64,000 nt of DNA from Mycobacterium terramassiliense (GCF_900157385.1 NZ_LT717700.1:1077818-1141817), one strand, 5' to 3'. Positions 17,160 through 27,126 are shown, numbered from the stretch's first letter. Translations and numbers: made by a program. The notes: generated from the sequence alone by a model not told the origin.

Positions 17160-17900
17160 ATGAATACCCGGGGCAGGCTCGCGGTCGTGACCGGCGCAGG
17201 GTCGGGCATCGGCAGGGCGGTGGCCCTGGCTTTCGCCGCGCAGGGCGACCGGGTCGTCGCCGCCGACATCGACGAGGCGGCCGCGGGAGCCACCGCCGAG
17301 GAACAGCCCGAGCTGATCACCGCGCTGCCGGTCGATGTCGCCGACCCGGCCCGGGTCGAGGTGTTGCGGAATAGGACCCATGCCGAGGTGGGCGTGCCCA
17401 CCATCGTGGTCAACGCCGCCGGGTGGGACCGAACCGACCAATTCCTCAACGCCACACCGGAATTCGCGGCCAAGGTGGTGGCGATCAACTACCTCGGCCC
17501 GGTGCACGTCTGCGGCGCGTTCCTGCCGGGGATGATCGATGCGCGGGCGGGCGGCCGCGTCGTCAACCTGGCCAGCGACGCCGGCCGGGTCGGCAGCGCG
17601 GGCGAGAGCATCTACGCCGGCGCCAAGGGCGGCGTCATCGCGCTCACCAAGTCGCTGGCCCGCGAAATGGCCCGCCACCAGATCACGGTGAACTGCGTGT
17701 GCCCGGGACCGACTGACACACCGCTGTTCCACGCGCAACCGGAAAAACTGAAAGAAGCGCTGGTCAAGGCGATCCCGTTTCGCCGGCTGGCCCGGCCGGA
17801 GGAGGTCGCCGCGCCGGTGCTGTTCTTCGCGTCCGACGCCGCATCATTCATCACCGGACAGGTGATCAGTGTCAGCGGCGGCCTGACGATGGCAGGCTGA
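17160..17900 (+). CDS. SDR family oxidoreductase
   Basis: A 246-residue classical short-chain dehydrogenase. It has the NAD(P) motif VTGAGSGIGRAVAL near residue 11, VVNAAGW near residue 80, and the catalytic IYAGAKGG (Tyr and Lys) near residue 153. The first acidic residues after strand 2 (AADIDEAA) point to NAD preference. The ATG at 17160 lies 8 nt after TACATT (17146-17151), suggesting a leaderless transcript. Five bases separate it from the acyl-CoA dehydrogenase gene, so it probably acts on a hydroxyacyl- or cyclic acyl-CoA in the same pathway. The reaction is inferred. Confidence 0.9.
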   Translation: MNTRGRLAVVTGAGSGIGRAVALAFAAQGDRVVAADIDEAAAGATAEEQPELITALPVDVADPARVEVLRNRTHAEVGVPTIVVNAAGWDRTDQFLNATPEFAAKVVAINYLGPVHVCGAFLPGMIDARAGGRVVNLASDAGRVGSAGESIYAGAKGGVIALTKSLAREMARHQITVNCVCPGPTDTPLFHAQPEKLKEALVKAIPFRRLARPEEVAAPVLFFASDAASFITGQVISVSGGLTMAG

Positions 17901-17905
17901 CTCCT

Positions 17906-19090
17906 ATGAGCACCGATGCACCCCCCGCCTTCGACCGCGACGACCCCCTGGGCCTGGACGCCTCCCTGTCCGGCGACGAGCTCGCGGTGCGCGACACCGT
18001 GCGGAAGTTCTGCGCCGAGCACGTCACCCCCTACGTCGGAGAGTGGTTCGAGATCGGCGACCTGCCGGTGCGCCAGCTCGCCAAGCAGTTCGGCGCGCTC
18101 GGCCTGCTCGGCATGCATCTGCACGGTTACGGCTGCGGCGGGGCCTCCGCGGTGCACTACGGCCTGGCCTGCACGGAGCTCGAGGCCGCCGACTCCGGCA
18201 TTCGCTCGATGGTGTCCGTGCAGGGGTCGCTGGCGATGTTCGCGATCTGGAAGTTCGGATCGGAGGAACAGAAGCAGCAGTGGCTGCCCGGCATGGCCGC
18301 CGGCGAACTGCTCGGCTGCTTCGGGCTGACCGAGCCCGACGTGGGCTCGGATCCCGCCGCGATGAAAACGCGGGCGCGACAGGATGGTTCGGATTGGGTG
18401 ATCAACGGCCGCAAGCTGTGGATCACCAATGGCTCGGTCGCCGACGTGGCGATCGTGTGGGCCGCCACCGACGACGGGATTCGAGGCTTTTTGGTGCCCA
18501 CCAAAACTCCCGGCTTCACCGCCAACACGATTCACCACAAGCTGTCGCTGCGGGCCTCGATCACCAGCGAGCTGGTGCTCGACGACGTGCGGGTGCCCGC
18601 CGACGCGATGCTGCCCGAGGCCAGGGGATTGCGCGGGCCCCTGTCGTGCCTGTCGGAGGCGCGCTACGGGATCATCTGGGGGTCGATGGGCGCGGCGCGC
18701 TCGGCGTGGCAGGCCGCGCTCGATTACGCCACGCAGCGCACCCAGTTCGGCCGGCCGATCGCCGGATTCCAGCTGACCCAGGCCAAACTCGTCGACATGG
18801 CCGTCGAGCTGCATAAGGGGCAGCTGCTGTCGCTGCACCTCGGTCGCCTCAAGGACGGCGTCGGGCTGCGCCCCGAACAGGTCAGCTTCGGCAAGCTCAA
18901 CAACACCCGCGAGGCGATCAAGATCTGCCGGACCGCCCGAACCATCTTGGGCGGCAACGGGATATCGCTGGAATACCCGGTGATCCGGCACATGGTCAAC
19001 CTGGAATCGGTGCTGACCTACGAGGGCACGCCGGAGATGCACCAGCTCGTCCTCGGCCAGGCCTTCACCGGCAGCGACGCCTTCCGCTGA
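17906..19090 (+). CDS. fadE7: Acyl-CoA dehydrogenase (FadE7-like, glutaryl-CoA type)
   Basis: A 394-residue FAD acyl-CoA dehydrogenase close to the glutaryl-CoA dehydrogenase group. Motifs include FGLTEPDVGSDPAAMKTRA (substrate and FAD contacts), WITNGSVADVAIVWA, RTQFGRPIAGFQLTQAKLVD, ILGGNGISLEYPVIRHM and the catalytic Glu in TYEGTPEMHQLVLGQA. Length and context match FadE7 (Rv0400c). It oxidises an acyl-CoA in beta-oxidation or amino-acid degradation; the true substrate is not established. It is in an operon with the upstream SDR. Confidence 0.92.
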   Translation: MSTDAPPAFDRDDPLGLDASLSGDELAVRDTVRKFCAEHVTPYVGEWFEIGDLPVRQLAKQFGALGLLGMHLHGYGCGGASAVHYGLACTELEAADSGIRSMVSVQGSLAMFAIWKFGSEEQKQQWLPGMAAGELLGCFGLTEPDVGSDPAAMKTRARQDGSDWVINGRKLWITNGSVADVAIVWAATDDGIRGFLVPTKTPGFTANTIHHKLSLRASITSELVLDDVRVPADAMLPEARGLRGPLSCLSEARYGIIWGSMGAARSAWQAALDYATQRTQFGRPIAGFQLTQAKLVDMAVELHKGQLLSLHLGRLKDGVGLRPEQVSFGKLNNTREAIKICRTARTILGGNGISLEYPVIRHMVNLESVLTYEGTPEMHQLVLGQAFTGSDAFR

Positions 19091-19122
19091 TGGCGGCCTC
19101 TACACACTCGGGGAGTCAGCGC

Positions 19123-19734
19123 ATGAAATCTGTGGCCTATCGGATCGGTGTCCTGGCCGCCGCGTGCGGGCTTTGGTGTGCACCCGCCGCGAGCGCCGAC
19201 CCGGTCACCCTGCCGCCGATGACGTCGGGCGGCGGCGGGCCGATCATCGGCGGCGGCAACAACTCCGGGATCGCGCAGCAGCTGATCGGCCTCGGCAATC
19301 CGAACGTCCAAGAGGTCGACGGCACGGACGCGGCCCAGTTCATCAACGCCGCGGCGGCGGTCAGCAACCCGCAACTGGCGGCCCCCTTCGGGCTGCTCAA
19401 GCGCGCGCTGGCATGCCAGACCAACAACGCGGGGTTCGGCGCGCGCGCCTACCGGCGAAACGACGGGCAATGGGGAGGCGCGATGCTGGTCGCCGCCAAG
19501 AGCGCCACCCCGGACATCGACGCGCTGAGCGCGTGCGCCAAGACCAACTGGCGCCGACCCACCCTCGGCAGCGACACGGCGATGTGCAACAGCAGCTGGA
19601 CGACGCCCAATTCGTTCGACAGCCGCCGCAGCAATGCCGAGGCCTATTACGTCTTCCTCGCTGGCACGGCCGACGACTTCTGCACCGCGCTCAACGCCAA
19701 GTACAAGACCAACGCCGCCGCGTGGCCGTTCTAA
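19123..19734 (+). CDS. Secreted hypothetical protein
   Basis: A 203-residue protein with a clear Sec signal peptide: MKS, a hydrophobic stretch to about residue 20, and a likely cut after APAASA. The mature part is Gly-rich at first (TSGGGGPIIGGGNNSG) and carries four Cys residues that may form disulfides. It resembles the mycobacterial secreted protein family of Rv0398c, of unknown function. The ATG at 19123 is preferred over an ATG at 19090 because GGGAG lies 7 nt upstream and the signal peptide then starts normally. The stop overlaps the next convergent gene by 4 bp. Confidence 0.82.
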   Translation: MKSVAYRIGVLAAACGLWCAPAASADPVTLPPMTSGGGGPIIGGGNNSGIAQQLIGLGNPNVQEVDGTDAAQFINAAAAVSNPQLAAPFGLLKRALACQTNNAGFGARAYRRNDGQWGGAMLVAAKSATPDIDALSACAKTNWRRPTLGSDTAMCNSSWTTPNSFDSRRSNAEAYYVFLAGTADDFCTALNAKYKTNAAAWPF

Positions 19735-20156
19735 ACCGGTTGCAACTGAGCGACTCTCACCACGGCCGGCGCACCCGAATCCGTGCTCGGGGAGTGTGGC
19801 AACAGGGCCGCGACGGTCCATAGCGCGATGCCGCCGACGAGCACGATGGCGCCGATGACTATGCCGGCGATCGCCATGCCACGGCCCTTCTGGCCGGTTC
19901 TCTTGATCTGGGACAGCGCGACGAAGCCGAAGATGATGCCCAGGAAGGCCCCGATGAACATGCAGACCCAGCCGAACAGTGAGCACACCAACGACGCGAC
20001 GGCGAAACCGTTCGTGCCGACCATCTGTGGGGGCGGGTAGCCGGGCGGCGGCGGGTAGCCGACCGGCGGCGGGTAACCGTAACCGCCCGCGGGGGGCGGC
20101 GGATAGCCATAACCCCCCGGCGGCGGGGGTGGGTAGCCAGGCGGTTGGTCCGTCAC
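19731..20156 (-). CDS. Proline-rich DUF4190 membrane protein
   Basis: A 141-residue membrane protein. The first 45 residues are Pro/Gly/Tyr-rich with YGYPPPP-type repeats. Two hydrophobic segments follow (about residues 50-75 and 90-115) around the DUF4190 signature FGFVALSQIKRTGQKGRGMAI. GTG start at 20156, 5 nt after a strong AGGAGG. The role is unknown; such proteins are common in the actinobacterial envelope. Confidence 0.85.
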   Translation of the reverse strand: MTDQPPGYPPPPPGGYGYPPPPAGGYGYPPPVGYPPPPGYPPPQMVGTNGFAVASLVCSLFGWVCMFIGAFLGIIFGFVALSQIKRTGQKGRGMAIAGIVIGAIVLVGGIALWTVAALLPHSPSTDSGAPAVVRVAQLQPV

Positions 20157-20246
20157 AGGGCCTCCTACATCGAGAGGCAACACTCTACTCCGCGTTTTGC
20201 CTGCTAGAAGCGCGCTGGATGGGGCCCCCGTCGGGCGCGTTCCGGC

Positions 20247-20537
20247 TCAGCCGTCGATGTGTGTCGGCGGGTCGGCGAAGCCGAGATCCGGCGGGCGCTG
20301 ATCGGGGCCCATCACATCGCAGCGCCTTTCGGGCACCAGGTAGGAACTGGCGCCGTGCGGAACCAACTGGGGAGCCGCCACGCAGCGTTGCCAGGTCCCG
20401 TCGGGCTGGATGGGTCCATCACACTTGCTCAGCACCGGCCCCCCGTACAGGCAGCCGGCGCCGGCCGGCGGCGCTGCGGCGATCAGCCCCCCGGCCGTCA
20501 GCAGGGCCGCCAACCCTCCGACGATGCCGCGCTTCAT
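20247..20537 (-). CDS. Small secreted CDGP-motif protein
   Basis: A 96-residue secreted protein. The signal peptide covers about residues 1-27 (cleavage after PPAGA). The mature part has four Cys and the phrase SKCDGPIQPDGTWQRC, the hallmark of a mycobacterial/actinobacterial secreted family of unknown function. A disulfide-linked compact fold is likely. Confidence 0.8.
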   Translation of the reverse strand: MKRGIVGGLAALLTAGGLIAAAPPAGAGCLYGGPVLSKCDGPIQPDGTWQRCVAAPQLVPHGASSYLVPERRCDVMGPDQRPPDLGFADPPTHIDG

Positions 20538-20628
20538 GGTTGCCTCCCGTCACATGGGGCGTCGCACTGACGCTACCGCCTGCGCGGCCCTGCGATCCAG
20601 GTCACCGCCGGGCTAGCATGGATCCGTT

Positions 20629-20880
20629 ATGAGGGCTGTCGTCATCGCGGTCTGCGCCGCGATCGTGTCGGTGTTTCTCAGCGCCCCGGCGGTGGCGCAC
20701 GCGGACCCGTGCGTCAACGGCACCGTCCGGCCCGGCCCGGGTGCCGCCACCCTCCTGTGTCAGGACCGCGGGTGGTTGCTGGTCATCCCGAAGGGGGCCG
20801 GCGGTTATGGCCCGGATCAGCCGCTGCCACCCACATGTGCGACGTTCCCTGACAAGTACATGTGCCCGACCGAACAGTGA
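20629..20880 (+). CDS. Small secreted hypothetical protein
   Basis: An 83-residue protein with a signal peptide (about residues 1-25, ending VAHADP). The 58-residue mature part has four Cys residues in two pairs. It is not recognised as any characterised family. It stands alone between the divergent CDGP protein and the downstream NDH-2 gene, 83 bp away. Confidence 0.75.
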   Translation: MRAVVIAVCAAIVSVFLSAPAVAHADPCVNGTVRPGPGAATLLCQDRGWLLVIPKGAGGYGPDQPLPPTCATFPDKYMCPTEQ

Positions 20881-20963
20881 GGCGCTCGCCGCTCGAGTCT
20901 CGCTGCCCCTGACAACATAGGCTGGACGGGCGCTGCGGAGACTACGAACGCAAAGGGGTAGGT

Positions 20964-22343
20964 ATGTCGCGCCATCGCGTGGTGATCATCGGTAGCGGGT
21001 TCGGGGGTCTGAACGCGGCCCGGTCACTCAAGCGGGCCGATGTCGACATCACCCTGATCTCGAAGACGACCACTCACCTGTTCCAGCCGTTGCTGTACCA
21101 GGTGGCCACCGGGATCTTGTCCGAAGGCGACGTCGCCCCGACCACCCGACTCATCCTGCGCAAGCAGAAGAACGTCCGCGTGCTGTGGGGTGAGGTCAGC
21201 GCGATCGACCTGAAGGCGAAGACGGTCACCTCGCACCTGATGGGCATGCAGACGGTGACGCCCTACGACAGCCTCATCGTGGCCGCCGGGGCCCAGCAGT
21301 CCTATTTCGGCCACGACGAGTACGCCGCCTTCGCGCCCGGCATGAAGAGCATCGACGACGCCCTGGAGCTGCGGGGCCGCATCCTGGGCGCGTTCGAGGC
21401 CGCCGAGGTCGCCACCGATCCCGCCGAACGCAAACGCCGGCTCACCTTCGTGGTGGTCGGGGCGGGCCCGACGGGTGTCGAGCTGGCCGGCGAGATCGTC
21501 CAGCTGGCCGAGCGCACCCTGGCCGGGGCGTTCCGGACCATCACGCCCAGCGAGTGCCGCGTCATCCTGCTCGACGCGGCGTCGGCGGTGCTGCCGCCGA
21601 TGGGCGAAAAGCTCGGCCTCAAAGCCCAACGGCGGCTGGAAAAGATGGATGTCGAGATCCAGCTCAACGCGATGGTGACCGCCGTGGACTACATGGGCAT
21701 CACGGTCAAGGACAACGACGGCACCGAACGCCGCATCGAGTGCGCATGCAAGGTCTGGGCCGCGGGCGTGGCCGCCAGCCCGCTCGGCGCGATGATCGCC
21801 GCGCAGTCCGACGGGACCGAAACTGACCGCGCCGGACGGGTGATCGTCGAGCCCGACCTCACCGTCAAGGGTCACCCGTACGTCTTCGTCGTCGGCGATC
21901 TGATGTCCGTGCCCGGCGTGCCGGGGATGGCCCAGGGCGCGATCCAGGGGGCGCACTACGCCACCACGCTGATCAAGCAGGCGGTGAAGGGCCACGACGA
22001 TCCGGCCAACCGCAAGCCGTTCGCGTACTTCGACAAGGGCAGCATGGCGCTGATCTCGCGGTACAGCGCCGTCGCCAAGGTCGGCAAGCTGGAGTTCGGC
22101 GGCTTCATCGCCTGGCTGGCCTGGCTGCTTCTGCACCTGCTGTACCTGGTCGGCTTCCGCAACCGCATCGCCGCCATGTTTTCCTGGGGGATCTCCTTCC
22201 TGGGCCGCACCCGCGGCCAGATGGCCATCACCAGCCAGATGATGTACGCCCGGCCGGTGGTGGACTGGGTGGAGCGGCAGGCGCAAGAGGGGACGCTGGC
22301 GGCGGCCGAACGCATCGAAGCGGCCGAGAAGCAAGCAGGCTAA
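20964..22343 (+). CDS. ndhA: Type II NADH:quinone dehydrogenase
   Basis: A 459-residue non-proton-pumping NADH dehydrogenase (NDH-2). It oxidises NADH and reduces menaquinone at the inner membrane face. FAD is bound by VIIGSGFGGLNAARSL and NADH by VVVGAGPTGVELAGEI near residue 163; VFVVGDLMSVPGVPGMAQGA completes the flavin site. A hydrophobic C-terminal stretch (FIAWLAWLLLHLLYLVGF, about residues 383-400) anchors it. Neighbouring metZ and purT identify it as the ndhA position (Rv0392c) rather than ndh. An AAAGGGG site precedes the ATG. The stop overlaps the convergent metZ stop by 4 bp. Confidence 0.93.
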   Translation: MSRHRVVIIGSGFGGLNAARSLKRADVDITLISKTTTHLFQPLLYQVATGILSEGDVAPTTRLILRKQKNVRVLWGEVSAIDLKAKTVTSHLMGMQTVTPYDSLIVAAGAQQSYFGHDEYAAFAPGMKSIDDALELRGRILGAFEAAEVATDPAERKRRLTFVVVGAGPTGVELAGEIVQLAERTLAGAFRTITPSECRVILLDAASAVLPPMGEKLGLKAQRRLEKMDVEIQLNAMVTAVDYMGITVKDNDGTERRIECACKVWAAGVAASPLGAMIAAQSDGTETDRAGRVIVEPDLTVKGHPYVFVVGDLMSVPGVPGMAQGAIQGAHYATTLIKQAVKGHDDPANRKPFAYFDKGSMALISRYSAVAKVGKLEFGGFIAWLAWLLLHLLYLVGFRNRIAAMFSWGISFLGRTRGQMAITSQMMYARPVVDWVERQAQEGTLAAAERIEAAEKQAG

Positions 22344-23554
22344 CTCAGGGCCTGGTCGATATCGGCGATCAGGTCGTCGGTGCCCTCCAGCCCGACTGAG
22401 ATGCGGACCACGTTGTCGCCCAGCCCGATCGCGGCGCGACCCTCCGGCCCCATCGCGCGGTGGGTGGTGGTCGCCGGATGAGTCACCAGCGATTTGGCGT
22501 CGCCGAGGTTGTTGGAGATGTCGATCAGCCGCATCTTGTCCAGCACCTCGAAAGCCCGCTTTTTGGCGGCACTTTCGGGGCAGTCGAGCGCGAAGGTGAT
22601 CACCGTGCCGCCGCCGGCCATCTGGCGCTTGGCCAGGTCGTACTGCGGATGCGACGGCAGGAACGGGTAGCGCACCCAGCTCACCGCCGGGTGGGTTTCC
22701 AGGAATTCGGCGATCCGGTGCGCCGAGGAATTGCCGTGCTCGATCCGAACGGCCAGGGTCTCAAGACCTTTCAGCAGCACCCAGGCGTTGAACGCGCTCA
22801 TCGCCGGCCCGGTGTGGCGCATCAGCTTCTGCACCGGGCCGTCGATGTACTCCTTGTCGCCGAGGATGGCGCCGCCCAACACGCGACCCTGACCGTCGAT
22901 GTGTTTGGTGGCCGAATACACCACCACGTCGACGCCCAGCGGAAAGCCCTGCTGCAGCAGCGGCGTGGCAAAGACGTTGTCCAGCACCACCTTTGCGCCC
23001 GCGGCGTGGGCGAGCTCGGTCACCGCGGCGATGTCGACCAGGGACTGCATCGGGTTCGACGGTGTCTCGAAGAACACCGCCGCGGTGGGAACCGACAGCG
23101 CCTCCTCCCACTGCGCGAGGTCGTCGCCGTCGACGAAAACCGTTTCCACACCCCAGCGCGGCAGGATCTCGTTGCACACCACGAAGCACGAGCCGAACAG
23201 GCTGCGCGCCGCGACCAGCCGGTCGCCGGCGGCCAGCAGCGCGCCCAGCGAGGTGAACACCGCGGCCATGCCGCTCGCGGTGGCGAACGCCGCGGGCGCC
23301 CCCTCGATCAGGCGCAACCGCTCCTCGAACATCGTCACCGTGGGATTGCCATAGCGGGAGTACACGAAATGGTCCAGCTCGCCGGTGAACGACTGCTCCG
23401 CGACCGCCGCCGAGGAGTAGACATAGCCGGACGTCAGGAACATCGCCTCGGCGGTCTCCTCGAAGCCGGATCTCAGGAGGCCGCCGCGCACGCCGAGGGT
23501 GGCCTGGCTGACGCCGTCGGGCAACGCCTTGGGCGTGCGGACCGAATCGCTCAT
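22340..23554 (-). CDS. metZ: O-succinylhomoserine sulfhydrylase
   Basis: A 404-residue PLP enzyme of the Cys/Met metabolism family. It makes homocysteine from O-succinylhomoserine and sulfide, bypassing cystathionine. The PLP lysine is in YSATKHIDGQGRVLGG; the N-terminal YVYSSAAVAEQSFTGE and FVYSRYGNPTVTMFEERL are typical. The ATG at 23554 overlaps the stop of the rhodanese gene (ATGA). The upstream rhodanese may deliver or handle sulfane sulfur for this reaction, which is an inference from coupling. Confidence 0.95.
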   Translation of the reverse strand: MSDSVRTPKALPDGVSQATLGVRGGLLRSGFEETAEAMFLTSGYVYSSAAVAEQSFTGELDHFVYSRYGNPTVTMFEERLRLIEGAPAAFATASGMAAVFTSLGALLAAGDRLVAARSLFGSCFVVCNEILPRWGVETVFVDGDDLAQWEEALSVPTAAVFFETPSNPMQSLVDIAAVTELAHAAGAKVVLDNVFATPLLQQGFPLGVDVVVYSATKHIDGQGRVLGGAILGDKEYIDGPVQKLMRHTGPAMSAFNAWVLLKGLETLAVRIEHGNSSAHRIAEFLETHPAVSWVRYPFLPSHPQYDLAKRQMAGGGTVITFALDCPESAAKKRAFEVLDKMRLIDISNNLGDAKSLVTHPATTTHRAMGPEGRAAIGLGDNVVRISVGLEGTDDLIADIDQALS

Positions 23555-23973
23555 CCCTGCTTCCAGGGCAATCCCACCGCGCGCCAACCGCTTTCACCGC
23601 GATGGCCGTCGGCGCCGAGTTGGCCTTCGAAACCGTCCAGCACGTTGTAGGCCGGCGTGATACCCAGCTGCGTGGACACCTCGGCCGCGCCGATGGAGCG
23701 ATTGCCCGAGCGGCACAAGAAGATCACCGGCCGCTCCTGATCGGCCGATGCCGGCGGGACGTGTTGGTTCAGCTCGTCGGCGAAGTTCGCATTGGGCGTC
23801 CCGTCGCCCGTCACCCACTCGATGTACACCACGTCGCGGCCCAGGCTGGACAGGTCGGGCACCCCGACGAAGCGCCATTCGGCGTCGGTGCGGACGTCGA
23901 CCAGCACGGCGTTGGGGTTGTCGCTGAGTAGCTTCCACGCCTGAAGGGGCGTGATGTCTCCTGCGTAGCTCAT
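23551..23973 (-). CDS. Rhodanese-like sulfurtransferase
   Basis: A 140-residue single rhodanese domain. The active-site loop is FLCRSGNRSIGAAEV, with Cys as nucleophile and a CRSGNRS loop of the length typical of sulfurtransferases. Residues 14-30 (LLSDNPNAVLVDVRTDAE) give the CH2A motif. Same length as Rv0390. It overlaps purT upstream and metZ downstream by 4 bp each, so the three are translated as a unit; a sulfur-transfer role in methionine synthesis is likely but unproven. Confidence 0.92.
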   Translation of the reverse strand: MSYAGDITPLQAWKLLSDNPNAVLVDVRTDAEWRFVGVPDLSSLGRDVVYIEWVTGDGTPNANFADELNQHVPPASADQERPVIFLCRSGNRSIGAAEVSTQLGITPAYNVLDGFEGQLGADGHRGESGWRAVGLPWKQG

Positions 23974-25163
23974 CCGCGTGAGTCTCGCACAGTCAGCGCG
24001 TTCGCCACCTGTCGGGCACGCTCGCGCGCGGCCGACACGTCCGGCGCGGTGGCCAGTGCCACGCCGAGCGCGGCGGACCGCCGTTGCGGGGCGAACATGC
24101 GGAGATCGCTTTCCGGCACCCGGAGTGCTCCGTTCAGTGCGTCGACGGTCGGAGACCCGCCGTCGTGGCCCGCCTCGATCAGATGGGCGGCGGCCGGCGA
24201 CATCATCATGGTGTCCACCGGCAGGCCCAGGATGGCCCGGGCGTGCAGTTCGAACGCCGAAAGCCGCTGGCTGCGCAGGGTCACCCAGACGCTCTGGGGC
24301 GGGTGCGCGGTGACGTCGGCGAAGTACACCTCATCGCCCTTGATCATCAACTCGACACCGAAGACGCCGCGCCCGCCCAGCGACTTGATGATTCGCGCGG
24401 CGATCGACTTGGCCGCGTCCACCGCGGCGTCGCTCATCTGCTGGGGCTGCCACGATTCCAGGACGGCGCCGTCGGCGTCCCGATGGCCGATCGGTGAGCA
24501 GAATTCGAGCACCGGACCGTTCGGGCCCTCTTTGCGCACCGCGAGCAGGGTGACGTCGAAGTCGACGTCGACGACCCTCTCGGCCATCACCCGCCCCGCC
24601 GGGCCGCCCACCGCACGCTGCCAGGCCGGCTCGATGTCGTCGGGCCCGGAGACCACCGAGTGCCCCCGCCCGGACACCGGCTTGACCAACAACGGATACC
24701 CGGCGTGCGCGGCCACGGCCTGCAGTTCGCTGACCGATCCGACGAACCAGAACGGCGCGGTGGGCAGCCCCAACTCGTCGGCCGCCAGCCGGCGCAGGGC
24801 CTCGCGATCGGCGGTGAGCCGCACGGCGCGGGCGTTCGGCACCAGCTCGGTGCGGTCGTGATCGGGACCGGCGGACAGCGCCTCGAGGGCGGCGACGGCG
24901 ACCGCGTCGGTGGCCGACACCACGAACTCCGGCTGGTGCTGTTGAATCGCCCTCGACAGCTCGCCGGCGTCGGTCAGCGCGATGCGATCATCCTCCGCCG
25001 CGATCACCCGCGCGCCGAGGTGCCGCAGCGCGATCGCCAGTTCACGGCTGAGCTCACCGGTACCGAGCAGCATCACCTTCGGCCTGCCGTCGGCCTGGGC
25101 CTGCGGGGGCACCGCGAGGGCCGTCGTCTTGTCGTCTCGTCCGTCGGTGAAGCCGTCAGTCAC
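23970..25163 (-). CDS. purT: Formate-dependent GAR transformylase (PurT)
   Basis: A 397-residue ATP-grasp enzyme that formylates glycinamide ribonucleotide with formate and ATP, the folate-free third step of purine synthesis. N-terminal VMLLGTGELSRELAIALRHLG, central PVSGRGHSVVSGPDDIEPAW and GGRGVFGVELMIKGDEVYF are diagnostic. First gene of the purT-rhodanese-metZ operon (ATGA overlap). Slightly shorter than the M. tuberculosis protein as I recall it, at the N-terminus. Confidence 0.94.
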   Translation of the reverse strand: MTDGFTDGRDDKTTALAVPPQAQADGRPKVMLLGTGELSRELAIALRHLGARVIAAEDDRIALTDAGELSRAIQQHQPEFVVSATDAVAVAALEALSAGPDHDRTELVPNARAVRLTADREALRRLAADELGLPTAPFWFVGSVSELQAVAAHAGYPLLVKPVSGRGHSVVSGPDDIEPAWQRAVGGPAGRVMAERVVDVDFDVTLLAVRKEGPNGPVLEFCSPIGHRDADGAVLESWQPQQMSDAAVDAAKSIAARIIKSLGGRGVFGVELMIKGDEVYFADVTAHPPQSVWVTLRSQRLSAFELHARAILGLPVDTMMMSPAAAHLIEAGHDGGSPTVDALNGALRVPESDLRMFAPQRRSAALGVALATAPDVSAARERARQVANALTVRDSRG

Positions 25164-25192
25164 CGCTCAAGGATAGGTCGGTTGCGCAGAAG

Positions 25193-25831
25193 CTATGGCT
25201 GACCGGGGAGCAGCCGCACCATCAGGCCGTTGGCCTCGGCCAACACCGTGTCGTCGCCGTCGACCAATTCCGCCGCCACGAACGCCTTGCGGCCCTCGGC
25301 CGTGGTGACGCGCCCGCGCACCGCCAGCGGCGCGTCGATCGGGGTGACCTTCCGGTAGTCGACATGCAGGAAGGCCGTGCGGCTGATCGGCCGCCCCGCG
25401 GCGTGGGAAATCATGCCGAACATGTGGTCAAACAGCAGCGGCAGCACCCCGCCGTGCACGGCGTGATTGCCGCCGACGTGAAACCGGCCGAAGTACCCGG
25501 TCATTTCGACGCCGTCCGGGGAGTACCGCGTCAACGTCCAGGGCGGCAGCAGCAGGCTGCCCATGCCGGGCAGGTCGGGCGTTCGCCCGGCCGGCGCCTG
25601 GCCCTCCTCGGCCTGGAACGGGCGCAGGACCTCGACCAGGGCCGCGGCGCGGTCGGCCGCGTCGTCCCAGACGTCTTCGGCGGGGTTCGCCGACACGGCC
25701 AGGTCCTGCAGGGCCCGCATCGCCGCGACGAACCGGCCGAACCCCGGGCCGGGGCTGGCCGGGCCGTATTCGGGAAAGCCGCCGTGGTGTTCGTATTCGG
25801 GGTCGAGTTCTTTGGGGTCCGGCTCGGTCAC
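25193..25831 (-). CDS. PaaI-like thioesterase
   Basis: A 212-residue protein with a C-terminal hot-dog thioesterase domain (about residues 115-210): [33 protein letters not shown] and [17 protein letters not shown] strands. The acidic N-terminal region is family-specific. It matches Rv0356c in size. The GTG at 25831 overlaps the purA stop (GTGA), so it is coupled to purA even though the functions are unrelated. The acyl-CoA substrate is unknown. Confidence 0.85.
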   Translation of the reverse strand: MTEPDPKELDPEYEHHGGFPEYGPASPGPGFGRFVAAMRALQDLAVSANPAEDVWDDAADRAAALVEVLRPFQAEEGQAPAGRTPDLPGMGSLLLPPWTLTRYSPDGVEMTGYFGRFHVGGNHAVHGGVLPLLFDHMFGMISHAAGRPISRTAFLHVDYRKVTPIDAPLAVRGRVTTAEGRKAFVAAELVDGDDTVLAEANGLMVRLLPGQP

Positions 25832-27126
25832 GGGCGGGCCGCCAGGACGTCGCGGCGCACGATCGTCTGATCGCGCCCGGGACCGACGCCGATGCACGAA
25901 ACATGAGCTCCGGCAAGTTCTTCCAGCCGCAACACGTAGTCACGCGCCTTGGCCGGCAGGTCGCCGAACTCCCGGGCGTCCGAGATGTCCTCCCACCAGC
26001 CGGGCAATTCCTCGAAGATGGGTTCGGCGCGGTGCAGGTCGCTCTGGGTCATCGGCATGTCGTGCGTGCGCTCCCCGTCGATCCGGTAGCCCACGCACAC
26101 CGGCACCGTCTCCAGGCTGGAGAGCACGTCGAGCTTGGTCAGGAAGAAGTCGGTGATGCCGTTGACCCGGGTGGCGTAGCGGGCGACGACGGCGTCGAAC
26201 CAGCCGCAGCGGCGGCGCCGCCCGGTGGTGACACCGAATTCACCGCCCGTCTTGGACAGGTATTCGCCGTTCTCGTCGAACAACTCGGTGGGGAACGGCC
26301 CCGAGCCCACCCGGGTGGTGTAGGCCTTGAGGATTCCCAACACGGCGGTGATCCGGTTCGGGCCGATCCCCGACCCCACGCACGCGCCGCCCGCCGTCGG
26401 GTTCGACGACGTCACGTAGGGATAGGTGCCGTGGTCGACGTCGAGCAGCGTGCCCTGGGAGCCCTCCAGCAACACCGTCTCCCCACCCTCCAGCGCGGTG
26501 TTGAGCAGCCGCCGGGTGTCGCGGATGCGGTGGCGGAAGCCCTCCGCCTGTTCCAGCAGGGCCTCGACGATCTGGTGCGGGTCCAGCGCCTTGCGGTTGT
26601 AGATCTTGACCAGGATCTGGTTCTTCAGTTCCAGCGCGGCCTCGACCTTGTGGGTCAGCAGCTCCGGGTCGAGCACGTCGGCGACCCGGATCCCCATGCG
26701 GGCGATCTTGTCCTGATAGCACGGGCCGATGCCGCGGCCGGTGGTGCCGATCTTCTTGCTGCCCATGTAGCGCTCGGTGACCTTGTCGATGGCGACGTGG
26801 TAGGGCAACAGCAGGTGCGCGTCGGCGGAGATCAGCAGCTTGGTGGTGTCGACGCCGCGGTCCTCGAGGCCCTTGAGCTCGTCGAGCAGCACCCCGGGAT
26901 CCACCACCACGCCGTTGCCGATCACGTTGGTGACGCCGGGCGTCAGCACCCCCGACGGGATCAGGTGCAGCGCGAAATTCTCGCCGCTGGGCAGGACGAC
27001 CGTGTGCCCGGCGTTGTTGCCGCCCTGATAGCGCACCACCCACTGCACGCGCCCGCCGAGCAGGTCGGTGGCCTTACCTTTGCCCTCGTCGCCCCACTGG
27101 GCGCCGATGAGGACGATTGCCGGCAT
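25828..27126 (-). CDS. purA: Adenylosuccinate synthetase
   Basis: A 432-residue enzyme joining IMP and aspartate with GTP to form adenylosuccinate, the first committed step to [19 protein letters not shown] (residues 8-23, GTP loop), [45 protein letters not shown] and [11 protein letters not shown] are all present; the length is standard. Cotranscribed with the downstream thioesterase. It is divergent from the hypothetical gene at 27274 across a 147-bp gap. Confidence 0.97.
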   Translation of the reverse strand: MPAIVLIGAQWGDEGKGKATDLLGGRVQWVVRYQGGNNAGHTVVLPSGENFALHLIPSGVLTPGVTNVIGNGVVVDPGVLLDELKGLEDRGVDTTKLLISADAHLLLPYHVAIDKVTERYMGSKKIGTTGRGIGPCYQDKIARMGIRVADVLDPELLTHKVEAALELKNQILVKIYNRKALDPHQIVEALLEQAEGFRHRIRDTRRLLNTALEGGETVLLEGSQGTLLDVDHGTYPYVTSSNPTAGGACVGSGIGPNRITAVLGILKAYTTRVGSGPFPTELFDENGEYLSKTGGEFGVTTGRRRRCGWFDAVVARYATRVNGITDFFLTKLDVLSSLETVPVCVGYRIDGERTHDMPMTQSDLHRAEPIFEELPGWWEDISDAREFGDLPAKARDYVLRLEELAGAHVSCIGVGPGRDQTIVRRDVLAARP